DNA of 64,000 bases, from positions 4,597,072-4,661,071 of the forward strand of contig NC_087067.1 of assembly GCF_963678635.1 (NCBI RefSeq). Reading direction: 5' to 3'. Source of the DNA: Symsagittifera roscoffensis. Lineage: Eukaryota; Xenacoelomorpha; Acoela; Convolutidae. A program made the translations under genes and the position numbers. Shown here piece after piece: positions 45,305-55,250 of the stretch (its first letter is position 1; each line of letters opens with the position of its first letter). The notes beneath the pieces are model-generated. The model made no database searches, had not been told where the DNA came from, and saw only the letters and a program-made list of their open reading frames with translations.

Positions 45305-45840
45305 AAGGGAACGACATTGCTTACTGTTCGTATCAAGTTAAAGCTCTGAATGTTTTGACTGGCTTTCGAGGTCTAAAGAGCGGGTATTGTTTAAAAAATG
45401 AATAAATTTAAAAAAAAAAAACTGAAAAAATTTGGAAATTTTGTGAGATTTTTTTTTCAAAATTACCTCTCGCACTTTGTAAAATACAAAGTGAAAGACT
45501 TTGCTAGTACAAACGTAGCAATTATGACAAAAAACTGATTCAACCAATAAGAAACGAATACTGAAACGGATTAAATCATCGCTTTTTTAGCGCAAAATAT
45601 ATCCCGCGTTAATTGTCCCAAATTGGCCATAATGGAAATCTTCCAAATTCCCAAACTTGTTAGAAAAAATGACCACAAGTGAAATTTATTTCTTTTGAAA
45701 TTGAGCCCAAGACAGTGGTATAAAAACGGTGGTCAAAAACGGCGGTCAAAAACGGCTAGTTGAAAATCAAATTTTGTCCAAAAAACCCTGAGCACAAAAA
45801 TTCCATCAATTTCTTGAAAGGTCGAAACTATTAGTGTTTG
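45305..45840 (-). mobile_element. Foldback-family right arm, diverged
   Basis: Ordered landmarks are TTCGTATCAAG, AAGCTCTGAATGTTTTGACTG, GGTCTAAAGAGC, GGATTAAATCATCGC, TATCCCGCGTTAATTGTCCC and the terminal CCCTGAGCACAAAAATTCC. It is a nearly full-length but diverged right arm without its left partner. A local triplication of GGTCAAAAACGGC occurs near 45730-45760. Confidence 0.6.
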
Positions 45841-45966
45841 TTGTAACTATAATATAACCGTGCAGTATAGTACAGATTATATAGATCATAGTATAGATTA
45901 TTTCGTTTAGTGTCTAACGATAAATGAGGCAAAGACAAAGACTTCTTTGTTTTTAAATTTCGTATT

Positions 45967-46146
45967 TCACTTAAGCAGGGGCACAACAGCGGTTTGCCGT
46001 GATGAACTGTACAGCTCGTATGTTGGTCCTATCCCTCGTGGATAAATGATCTTAATAAAAACTTCCAAAACCAAGTTATCTGGGTGAGGAGTCCATTGGA
46101 ATGACTTCCTTGCGTGAACGCGTACATGTTGAAGCTTCTGAGGTTT
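45967..46146 (-). CDS. Candidate terminal exon, unrecognised
   Basis: Follows a possible acceptor (TGGTGTTGCAG) and runs 59 codons to TGA, reading KPQKLQHVRVHARKSFQW, then FIKIIYPRGIGPTYELYSS. Base composition is higher in G+C than the surroundings. No family recognised and no upstream exon placed. Confidence 0.25.
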   Translation of the reverse strand, partial: KPQKLQHVRVHARKSFQWTPHPDNLVLEVFIKIIYPRGIGPTYELYSSSRQTAVVPLLK

Positions 46147-46734
46147 CTGCAACACCAGTTTGAGAACCGATTTTTTGGGTCTTTGTCCATGTTATAGTTG
46201 TCACATTTTTCTCACGCATGTTGTGATAAGTCTTCAGAAAACACGGAACTATTATTATCGGAGGAAGCACAGTAAAAAAAAAATTTTGCGCAGCTACCTT
46301 TTTGTGTGCCCACTCTGTTGCAATAAACTAGACGAAAATAGCTTTTTATAGTACCTAAAAACTATTTTGAAATCGAAGCTTGAGTCACAAGCGGCACTCT
46401 TGACGAGACGTCCTAGAAGTTTTGAAAAATCTTTGAAAATGAAAATATTGTGAACCGTCTCGATTAATTGAGTTCGATCACCAAGCTATTTGTTTCATTT
46501 TAAAGATTTCATCTGACATTTTTGAGAAGGTGTGTTTATTGTTTATGATTTTATCTGATAGTCTTGAGCTTAGAAATGAGCCCAGTTTATAGGTCGAGTC
46601 TTCATTTCGAATGCCATCAAAACTTACCCCAATGGAGCCCAATTTGAGCCTATGTTTTTAGAAAAAAAGTGGATTTGTTTGTGTCTTTTAATGGTAATTT
46701 GGAAATTATAAATGGGATCAACTCAAAGCCAGTA

Positions 46735-46915
46735 GCGTGGCAAAGAGTAGAGTGGTCCTCAATTCTGGTTACCAAACGTTTCCAAAAAGCCCCCCCCCCC
46801 CTTTGGTACTATTTTACGACATTCATTTTTGGTTGACTACAATTTTTGGTTGACTAAAATTTTCTATGTGTGCCAATATCCACTAAACTCTAGGGGAAAA
46901 CGACCTTCGAAGAAG
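46735..46915 (+). repeat. Possible R2 repeat remnant with poly-C run
   Basis: Contains GCCCCCCCCCCCCTTTGG, TACTATTTTACGACATTC and a GGGAAAACGACC tail that loosely follow the R2 order. Much less similar than the copies at 2.8 and 13.4 kb. Confidence 0.3.
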
Positions 46916-46993
46916 AGCAATTTTTGAGCAAAATTAAAAAAAATTACGGCAGCAGAGACAAAAAAAATCTCTACAGTGATTTGGAACAGCACA

Positions 46994-47225
46994 GAATATC
47001 AATTACAAATAATGGGCGCCGCGCGAGAATCGAACCCTATCTCTGCGTTCCTAAATCGTCTGTGTTGCCTGCTTTTTTTCCATTCACCTAGATTATTTTT
47101 CTGATTGTTCCATTGTATCAAAGATAAGGGCGCCAAATAAGTTGCAGCATGTTCAAGAATCGAACTTCCACGTCGAATATGAAGACAATCTCAAAAGCTA
47201 AGGTGCTAGAATCAATTGGGCTCAT
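46994..47225 (-). pseudogene. tRNA-derived (SINE-like) segments
   Basis: Two neighbouring minus-strand segments each carry a B-box-like word (GGGTTCGATTCTC at about 47025 and AAGTTCGATTCTTG at about 47160) and share a GGCGCC 3' end. Convincing A boxes and cloverleaf pairing are not seen, so these are at best decayed tRNA or SINE heads. Confidence 0.3.
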
Positions 47226-47583
47226 TATTTTTCTGTTTTGTTAAAATGGGCTCATTTTGCCATTTTTCTATAAATTGAGTTCATCATTGAACTCAACGTA
47301 TCGGAACAAACTGACCAACACTAATAGCAACTTCCGACCTCAGAATACTAGCTGCTACAAATATTGAAACTTCATTTTTATTCAGCATTTTTATGCAATT
47401 CTGTTTTTACAAATTAGTTATTCACTCCAGTCTGTCAAGTTAGTTTCTGGATACATACTTTTTGATTTAGTTTTTAGAGATCGTGGGTTGTAGTGTCAAT
47501 CATGGGTTGGATGCTTAATGATTTAGTTATTGGATACATACTGTTTGATTTAGTTTTTAGAGATAGAACTCCGCGAATTGTAA

Positions 47584-47819
47584 TTAGTCACCCGTCATGA
47601 AATTAATTGACAAGGAAAGCAAGAGCGCGACTGCTAACAACAGGAAAGCACCAAACGATATCATCAAAGTATAATAAGCTCTTTTTGATATCTTGTATAG
47701 CAGAACCCATTTTCTCTTTGGGGACTCTCTCTTGGGTTTCAAATGCTCGGCATTCTCTCCCATTTTTTCTCCCGCCTCCACGTAAACAGGTGGAGTTGTG
47801 CTGTCGATGTTTGACGGAT
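47584..47819 (-). CDS. Tyrosine-rich tail-anchored protein B, exon 2
   Basis: This exon begins after the acceptor TGTCTTTTAG with two bases completing an Asp codon. It encodes 78 residues: a Pro/Thr-rich stretch (PSNIDSTTPPVYVEAGEKM), a basic segment (LKPKRESPKRKWVLLYK), one hydrophobic helix (LMISFGAFLLLAVALLLSL) and a seven-residue tail SINFMTGD to the TGA. This is the membrane anchor of the protein whose N-terminal body is exon 1 at 49265-49715. The intron of about 1.45 kb is GT-AG. Confidence 0.8.
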
Positions 47820-49264
47820 CTAAAAGACAGGAATTTGATTATGAAGTGCGTTTTCAGCCCTGTTTAATAAGTATCATAGTGTTCTCGCTAGAGTTCTTAG
47901 CGAGAAAAACCAAGGTCGTAACTAATGAATTTTATGGTGAACGAAGAGCAGTGCGTTCTTTCAGTTTTCTACTTTTCTCATGAGAAAAATCGAAAACTGA
48001 AAAATCGAAACAAAGTTCACAAGTTTATCAGGCATTGTTTTAAAATTGATTTATCAATTTTTTCATTTTGCGAATTTTATGACATTGAATCCTGCTTTTA
48101 AATACCGGAAATTATGGCAATTCATTATTCTTTGTTGACTTGCAGTTTCCGATAGTTACGGTTAATTTACGTATGAAACCGAAGCTACACGAAACCGATC
48201 TACCCCAAAACCGAAAGGAAATCAATTTTTTGTTTTACTGAGATTTGCTTCATCAGCTACCACAAATGATCATCGGAGAGAGTTGGGTGATATATCAATT
48301 TAAAGCCTTTTCAGTCATGATTCCAACGAAAATAAAAAATTTCAAGCAAGAATATTTTGGTTTTTCATCTTAATTGAGCGAATAAAGCGAGCGAGCAGGC
48401 TTACAATAGCTTCTTATTTTGATGTCTTAGAAGCTTAAAATAGCTTAATTTAAGCCATATAAACTAAATTTTACTCAAATAAACTTAGTTTTTTCGAGAT
48501 TTTCAGCGGATTTTTGGAGTCAAAAACTTCAAAATTTCAAAAAAAAACTACAAAAACAATTGAAAATAGTTTTTTGAAATTTGTTTGTTTTAACCAAGTT
48601 TCAACAATTTTTTTTCCAATTTGCTTATTTTTCTATGACTGTTCAAGAAAGCTGTAGTTTTCTGTCAGATCCTCTTTTTACACCACGCCGAAAAAATGAC
48701 CACTTGTTTGAAAAAACCTTTGAAAAAGCCTTTTTGTTGTATTTTTTAAGACTATTTTCGGAACATTCTGTGCTACTTGCACAATAACGTGCTATCCTTG
48801 TTTCATACTGCAATTTCTCATGTAACTCATGGCGAATCTAGGCAGGCTTAAAAGGGGAGGGAGAGGGGGATGAAGTTTCGTTTTCAGCAGTAGACTCCCT
48901 TAATATCCAAATAGTCCTCGATCGAGTTTTTGTACAACTTCAAGTTAATTTTAATTTTTGATCGATCCTAAGTTTTTTCAAAAAGGATTATTGGCGGAAA
49001 TTTAATTTTAAAGTTTCAGTGAAGAATGTGAGCTACAGAGATGCTTTGGTGACACTTTCAAAAAAGTGTCCGAAAATGTCTTGTGACAGATTTTCTCAGA
49101 AACTGGGCTGCAAACAAAAATTTTAGAACCCCTGTAAAAGATGACATTTTGTTGCTACTAGGAACACAGAAAATCAAATAAGTCTAACTTAAAAACGAAC
49201 AGCTAATAAGTCTAATTGCACTTAACAAGTTCTTTCATATGTTATTAATCTATAATTATTTTAC

Positions 49265-49715
49265 CTGAATACACTACTGGTGAGATTGGTTGATACTGAT
49301 CGTCTTTTTTCTGGAGATCTTCTTCTCCTTCTTTTTCCAAATCCGGCATTTTTTCTTTCGGTGCCTTTTTTGCCTTGTCACGTGATGACAGCTTTCCCTT
49401 TTGTTGGGTTTTCGAACTCCTTTCGTCAATTCTGTCAGCGGTCTCGACATAGTCAGGGCCAGCTCTACTGTACAAATCATATTGACTATAATCGACGTAC
49501 AATTCCTTCGGCTCATCAAATATGGGATAAGTCTCATAGTCGGGACCGCCATAGCTTCCTTGTTTGTCGCCGCTTTCGTGATATTTAGACATTGGTGCCT
49601 CATTTGTAGATTTCATAACAGGTTGATTTAAATGAATCAACTCGTTCGTTTTCCTTTCTTTCATTTCTTCGTTCACAATTTCGGGATTGACATATTCGCC
49701 AAGATTTTCATCCAT
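49265..49715 (-). CDS. Tyrosine-rich tail-anchored protein B, exon 1
   Basis: ATG at 49713-49715; 150 codons, then a phase-1 donor (TTCAG before GTAAAA). Joined to 47584-47819 it gives a 228-residue protein with no signal peptide and a single C-terminal helix. Tyrosines cluster in GPDYETYPIFDEP and ELYVDYSQYDLYSRAGPDY, followed by a strongly charged Lys/Glu/Asp tract (KAKKAPKEKMPDLEKEGEED). The VDYSQYD core recurs in the pseudogene at 62.5 kb and as SEYSQYE in the 24.2 kb gene. The topology suggests a cytosolic body on an organelle or plasma membrane. Function is unknown; a docking or signalling role via phosphotyrosine is speculative. Confidence 0.8.
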
Positions 49716-49949
49716 TTTTTGACCAAAAAAAATTGGTAAAGTTTTCAGTTAGAGTTCTAGTTTACTTTCGAACTTTGTTACACAAACATTTTTCGTTGTT
49801 CATTCAGTTGTAAGCTTTTTAAATAAATCACTCAATTGTAACTTCGAAGCCGTGCGTTCTAATAAAGTCGAGCTAAAATTCAAGCAGATGGTTTTCTTAT
49901 AACGTAGAATTGCGGAGAGGTGAAGTCTCATTTGTACCACCGTTCATTT

Positions 49950-50324
49950 GTACCAAAATGAAAAATCGGTCCCATTTGTATCAAAATTATTAAACTCGGT
50001 TTCTGATTGTTCGAATTGTGGGCCAACGAATTATTACATTAATTGTCTACTGTTCAAACAGAAGAAAACTAAACAGCAGAATAGTGACCGCCGCAGTCGC
50101 GCCTACGTGTCGCGAGCTTGCCAACAGAGGGCAGGACTCTATACAAAAATTAGAGCCGGTTATTGCCGCGAAGCGGCGACGCGCGCGTAGCGCCCCCACC
50201 GGCGACCTTAAACCAAGAGCTTAAAGTAGTCGTCTTAATAGTCTTAGGCAAATTGAATGTTTTTGGTACAAACGCGATTGATTTTTTATTTTGGTACAAA
50301 TGGGACTGATTTATCATTTTGTAC
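49950..50324. mobile_element. Short inverted-repeat element with GC-rich core
   Basis: Terminal inverted repeats of about 37 bases (GTACCAAAATGAAAAATC, then GTCCCATTTGTA) lie at 49950-49987 and 50288-50324. Further copies of TTTGTACCA lie just outside (49931) and inside (50259). The core at about 50085-50215 is strikingly GC-rich (GCCGCGAAGCGGCGACGCGC) in an AT-rich neighbourhood. No preserved open frame. Probably a MITE-like element. Confidence 0.5.
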
Positions 50325-51410
50325 TTCTGAATACCCACCTGCGGAGATTGCCTTAATAGGGGAGGGTTCTCATGCTTGAAGAGCCGAATGCTTGAAAAAT
50401 TTCAGCCAATCAAAATTGCTAAGCGTTCCTATTGGCTAAATGCCTTTCTCTTAAAATCGCTGTCAATTTTAACAGAAAATGTATTAAATCAGTGGAAAAA
50501 AAATCGAAAATATTACAAATAGCGGGTTAAAATTGCATTACTATTCAGATAATCATCAAGATTATTGAGTTCAAAATCATAAGAGTTTTTCAGTATTGAA
50601 AACTCATCTGTTGAATATCTAATCGGTCAATATTAACACTGATGGCCTGGTTTTTTTTTTACTTTGAGATTTTTGTGATTTACTTTGAGATTTTGAATTA
50701 TATTCAAGCATTCGGTCCTTCAAGCATGAGGGAAGCCACTGCCTTAGCGTATGCAACAGAAATGTAATAAGAAACATAAATGCAGAATGCTCGTATGAGT
50801 ATTTGCTTTAAAAATTTGATTTTACTTAATAATTACCCACTTTTCAAGTAGATTACAAATTAGCAATGTTTGAATCTGCAAATTTTGATAAATTGAACAA
50901 ACAACCGAAAATCAGAGTTTGAAAAAGGATCGCATCAGCTATTTTTGGTCTTTCAAACTTATTTCGGAGTATAAGAATCTTTTGGGAATCAAGTTCTCGG
51001 TGGGGGGGATTCCAAAGTCATTTTTCCCAAAATTTTGGTTTTTTCCGAGCTTTTCCCGAGCTTTCTCAAGGCCAAGCAAATTTTTTTCCGAGCTTTCTCA
51101 GAACATTCCACAGACCCTCTTTTGTGGTATATTTTTCCGCATCATTTCATAGGCACCTTTTGGAAAGTTTGCAGGAAAATGTCACGGTTTTTCTGCACGT
51201 ACTTTCCCCTCAAGATGATATATTTTAGCGCAAAAAAAATCCGTTCTATAATGAGTGTCAAAAAATAAAAGGGACCCTCTTCGATCAAATTTCTGATCGA
51301 AATGTCCACCCCTCGCCAACTCGTCTCCTACAGAGCTGATACAAATTATCTTATAACAAATATTCCAACCCGATGACAAAACCTATAAATCTGAAATATA
51401 GTACCCGCAT
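50325..51410. other. No gene recognised
   Basis: AT-rich. Around 51036-51110 a CCGAGCTTTCTC unit is repeated three times with variation. No supported gene. Confidence 0.35.
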
Positions 51411-51424
51411 TTAGATAAAGTGAA

Positions 51425-51600
51425 AATAAATCGATTATAATGAATTTTCGTGGTCTAAAATGTTGCAAATATAATCGATTCCCATTTTACGTACAGACAA
51501 CAAAATTGGACTAAAAATGGATTTATATCCATTTTTTCTCGCCAAAACAAAATGCATTATAATTCATCTGGAATCCATTATAATGGATTTTATAATGAGT
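51425..51600. repeat. Array of TATAATCGATTATA-type palindromes
   Basis: Words such as TCGATTATAATG, TATAATCGATT, GCATTATAATTC and CCATTATAATGG occur about six times, mostly palindromic. They resemble the terminal arrays of the nested element at 13.1-14.2 kb, but the rest of that element is absent here. Confidence 0.5.
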
Positions 51601-51835
51601 AGGAAATCACATTAAAATGTTTTTTTCCCACTTTATTTATGTTTCGAGCGTCGTGAAAAATTTTGCAAGAGTTTCTGCATTTGTCAAGTGAGTCATGCTG
51701 AAACTTTGCAAAGCGAGTGTACGGCCTAATCCATTTCTAAACCTAAATTCAAATTGCAAAAGGATTCCGTTAAACTCTTCCCCCCCCCCTAACGTTTGCC
51801 ACTTTTGCTCCCCTTCAAGGCGCCTAACATTTGCC

Positions 51836-52084
51836 CCTAACATTTGCCCTTAGCTAAAACACCCCTCCCCCTCCTGAACAACTCCCCACCTGAACACTGA
51901 ACACCCCTCCCCCCACTGAACCCACCCCCTCCCCCACCTGAACCCCCACCCTCCCCCACCTGAACCCGCACCCTCCCCCACCTGAACCCACCCCCTGGGG
52001 GGTTTGTTGTAAATGGGCAAACGCTAAGGGGGTTATCGAAGGGGGATTAGTTCACCTCCAACTTTACCCCCCCCCCCCCCCCCC
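51836..52084. repeat. C-rich minisatellite and homopolymer
   Basis: About five to six degenerate copies of a unit near CCCTCCCCCACCTGAACC lie between 51861 and 51996, ending in CCCCCTGGGGGG. A run of 19 C residues follows near 52066-52084. Assembly accuracy here is doubtful. Confidence 0.75.
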
Positions 52085-52676
52085 AAAAGAAAAAGTTTCT
52101 AATAATTTAACAAAATTGTTGAAAGGAACAATATTCAGTTTTTGTGTAACATAAAAAAGTAACAAAAATATCAGAGATAGGCAGAAAAAAATTAGATTGA
52201 ACAACAAGTAACAAACGTAACCAACGTTTTAGCTTAAAACGTAGAAAAAAATTTATGTGCGTTGAAGTTCGCATCTCAGTACCGATACTTTAGTTTTGAT
52301 GTAATCTTTGATTAACTAAAAAATGATAAAATCGAGGCACGAATTTTGCAAAATTAATTGAATCATAATAACATGGCAGAATTTCTGAGCAAGCATTGTC
52401 TCATCATTTTTCTCTAAAGTCAACGCAGTTTGAGAAAAAAGCGTTTAAATTCAAAGATATATTCGTTTTGTTCAGATAATTTAAATCAGCACTGTAGATT
52501 TGCTACCGTTTCAAACGATCGTGCAGTCAGCAGCTCTTTGATCAATAAGTGATGATAAACATCCAATAAGCATATATTTTTTGAAACTTTCATAATGATT
52601 TTGATTCATAAATTCATTAGATTTCAAAAAGCGAGTCCAAAAAATCCTGAAGTTTAGTTGTAGGGCTAATTTTTTA

Positions 52677-52845
52677 TTAGTATTCGTCTTCAGAACTAAA
52701 TTCATCTTCGTTTTCATAATCTTCGTGGTCATCTTTTGCTGAAGGACATTTCGAGTTAACGACATCAATCATTTCTATGTCCAGTCCATTGTATGTCAAA
52801 ATTTTCTCCATTTTCTTTATGTCAGCCAAATCTGGATTTTGTGAC
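52677..52845 (-). CDS. Unrecognised multi-exon gene, last exon
   Basis: The exon has 169 bases after an acceptor TTTATAG and ends at TAA (52677-52679). It encodes NPDLADIKKMEKILTYNGL, then IEMIDVV and a very acidic tail (DDHEDYENEDEFSSEDEY). It begins with one base that completes the AG left by the exon at 53264-53528, giving Arg. The joining intron of 418 bases would be GC-AG (CCAG before GCAAGG), the commonest non-GT donor type, and holds a foldback MITE. Confidence 0.6.
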
Positions 52846-52946
52846 CTATAAAGGGGGGATATACTTCGTCACCAAGAAAAACTGGCATATGCATTTTTCA
52901 AAAGCCATTTCCAATATTACGACACTTCGACATTGGAATAGTTTTG

Positions 52947-53211
52947 ATAGCTTGTCGGATAGATAAAGTATAATAAGTAATAAAAGTTTTTTCAAATTTA
53001 TGTGACCTATTTTTGGTAACAGCGATAAAAAGTTTAATTTATTTTTAGTATTTATCAAAAATTGAAAACAAAAAATTAACTAATATTTTGTTTTCAATTT
53101 TTGGTAAACACCAAAAAAAATTGAACTTTTTAGCGCTGTTACTAAAAATAGGTCATATAAATATGAAAAAACCTTTATTACCTATTATACTTTACCTATC
53201 CGACAAGCTAT
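52947..53211. mobile_element. Foldback MITE, 265 bases
   Basis: The arms, about 52947-53072 and 53085-53211, are near-perfect reverse complements with ends ATAGCTTGTCGGATAG and its complement. They include ACCTATTTTTGGTAACAGCG and AAAAATTGAAAACAAAA. There is almost no spacer and no open frame. It lies within the inferred intron 52846-53263. Target duplication not evident. Confidence 0.75.
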
Positions 53212-53263
53212 TAGAAATTATCTGAAAAACTGGAGTCAAATCAGAAAATTTTAAAATCCTTGC

Positions 53264-53528
53264 CTGGATAGAACTAAAGCAGTTTGCATCATTGACCCAT
53301 CTAACATAGTGCAGAAGTATACCACTGCAAAGTGTTCATCTAAGTGCAGAAAATGATAGTTTGTGTGTTGGCCTTTTGGGCCCTTGTTGTACACATCTGC
53401 TATAAGAGAGCCCATTGCTTCTGAATATGCCTTCCAGCTTGTGTAGGCTTTGAGAGAATATTCGGCACATTCGTTCCAAAAACTGAGGAACTCGAAGCAA
53501 ACGGTTGTTTTGACGTTGATAAACCACC
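53264..53528 (-). CDS. Unrecognised multi-exon gene, penultimate exon
   Basis: This exon encodes 87 full codons beginning WFINVKTTVCFEF. It continues with SFWNECAEYSLKAYTSWKAY, AMGSLIADVYNKGPKGQHTN and HFAVVYFCTMLDGSMMQTAL, an aromatic-rich, globular-looking sequence. The acceptor is TGTTTTAG, with GG completing a Gly codon from the exon at 54574-54668. An alternative acceptor (TTTTTTCAG at about 53542) would break phase with that exon. If the GC donor at its end is not used, the frame continues four codons to a TAA. No family recognised. Confidence 0.6.
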
Positions 53529-54000
53529 CTAAAACAGTTCTGAAAAAAATCGGACGGGCACAAAAATTTTTCAAGCCTAACGACCTTTTTTTTTAATCCA
53601 AAGAAATTATGCAAGCTCATGGATCAGTTTTTTAAGCATTTGAAATTTAATGCGGTTTTAGTAAACAGAAATAAAAATGAATTTGTACATTTTAAGATCA
53701 TAATTATTGTAACGGTACCCACTATGGAACAATCATTTTGAAGGGGTCTGAAATTTATTGCCCCATTTTGGAGTTCGACCCACCTTTTTCCAAGACACTA
53801 ATCTTTGCCACTATATCTTAGAATCCGATTTGGACAGGAAATATAGATATTTATCAAAGGCAGCATTGGACGCCAATACTTGAAGGAAGAGCGTGCTTCG
53901 GTTAAACAAACTTCAAATGACCCATAATAATTCCAAAAACATCCAAAAACGGAAGACTTAGCTCATTTTAATAAATTATAGTTGCAATGCAAAAGTTTTG

Positions 54001-54052
54001 AGGAAAATGAAAATGAAAATGAAAATGAAAATGAAAATGAAAATGAAAATGA
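54001..54052 (+). repeat. Microsatellite (ATGAAA)n
   Basis: About eight perfect hexamer units of AAAATG/ATGAAA. It yields a run of Met-Lys codons in one frame, which is not evidence of a gene. It lies within the intron between the exons at 53.5 and 54.6 kb. Confidence 0.9.
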
Positions 54053-54573
54053 AACCAAGTTTCTTAATACCATTCATAGGGTGGGCACTAATAACCTGTT
54101 TTTTTTTCCTGAATAATTTTTGCTTGGATTTTAGGGTAACAGAAACCTGTCATTGGCGTAGCGCTTCTATGGGAGATTCTAAAATAGTCTTCAAAACGCT
54201 CATGTATCTGCCAGCTCGTTCCCTCAAAAAACTCCCATTCATTCTAATTTTTCAAAGTTGGTAGCTTCAATGCAAAGTGGGATGATATACCTTGGTGGAT
54301 CTATGATTTTCCCGGGCGGTTTTCAAAAACATGTCGAAAACTTTGTCGACATTTTTAGGCGACCAAATTGATTTTCTGACCGCCTCTAAATCAGTAAATC
54401 ACTATAAAGACGTTATCTCGACCTGAATCAGCGGCTGATGATATATGTCTGGCTTTAGACTAATGAGCTCAAAGCATCCACAAAAACCCATCAACGTGAG
54501 CTCTTGGTTACTGCCTTAGTTTTGGTTATTTTGATACACTTTAGCTTTAACTTAATAAACAACAAAGACATAC

Positions 54574-54668
54574 CGTGTTCATTTTGATCCAAATCGTATC
54601 TGGTTGTTCTGCAGCTGGTTTTGTGACCGGAAGCCAGTGGTTCTAGTGATTTTTTAACAACAAACCAC
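54574..54668 (-). CDS. Unrecognised multi-exon gene, internal exon
   Basis: The 95-base exon encodes WFVVKKSLEPLASG, then HKTSCRTTRYDLDQNEHG, and ends at a strong donor (CACG before GTATGTC). The acceptor is AATAGCAG. Its phase (one base in, one base out) matches the following exon exactly. Together the exons at 54574, 53264 and 52677 give a contiguous reading of about 175 residues. Confidence 0.5.
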
Positions 54669-54947
54669 CTGCTATTCAAAAAAACCTCCCGGATGTGAGC
54701 AGGTCGAACTCTTGAACAGTGAAGAGAGTTTTTGTATTATTTCGAAAAAATACTTGGCCAAAATTTGATTCCCCTTAAGGAAAAAATTCTCAAACCCAGT
54801 TTTGACATGAAAAACGCAACAAGTTGAAGTAAAAGTGAACCGATTGTTCCGACAACATTTATTTCCATTTTTTTCTGATGTTTGTTCTAAATTTTGGTAA
54901 CTAAAAGATTCAGTTTTTCTCAGCACTGAGACAACAATGCTTCGAAA

Positions 54948-55250
54948 TCATATCACGGCTGAAAGAGATTGTATATGACTATATCGGCCGTTTGAAAACT
55001 TGAAAATTTCCACCAGAAATTTTTGAACTTTTGTAACAATTGGGCCATCTGGAATGAAATTGGGACCCAAATTAGCTCTCGGTGGACAAATCTCTATCAA
55101 ATTCTCTCCACTTTCTTGGGACATGAGTTGTGTGTAGTTCTTGACGGCTCTAACGGAAACTTGGTGATAAAAGAGGTTCCGAAACAGCTGTGTACTAGAC
55201 CAGAAAACAAGTATAGTAAAATTTTCATCCCAGTACTTGGTTAAGTATAA
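54948..55250 (-). CDS. Unrecognised exon, possibly same gene upstream
   Basis: An acceptor TTATTTATAG opens a 100-codon frame in phase 0. It reads YLTKYWDENFTILVFWSS, then FRNLFYHQVSVRAVKNYTQL, SGENLIEICPPRANLGPNF and IPDGPIVTK. Codon use is balanced and the reading looks like a real protein. Likely donors (ACAAAA before GTTCAA at 55029, or a few codons later) leave phase 0, which does not fit the acceptor of the 54574-54668 exon. Either another exon intervenes or this is a separate gene. The stop of the open frame at 54948 is probably intronic. Confidence 0.42.
   Translation of the reverse strand, partial: LYLTKYWDENFTILVFWSSTQLFRNLFYHQVSVRAVKNYTQLMSQESGENLIEICPPRANLGPNFIPDGPIVTKVQKFLVEIFKFSNGRYSHIQSLSAVI

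Noticed and set aside
53998-54264. 88-codon frame starting in an (ATGAAA)n run
   Set aside because: The start is a Met-Lys microsatellite translation and the remainder has no supporting signal.
55023-55244. Plus-strand open frame of 73 codons
   Set aside because: It is antisense to a better protein-like frame on the minus strand that follows a good acceptor (ICPPRANLGPNF, PDGPIVTK); only one is likely real.
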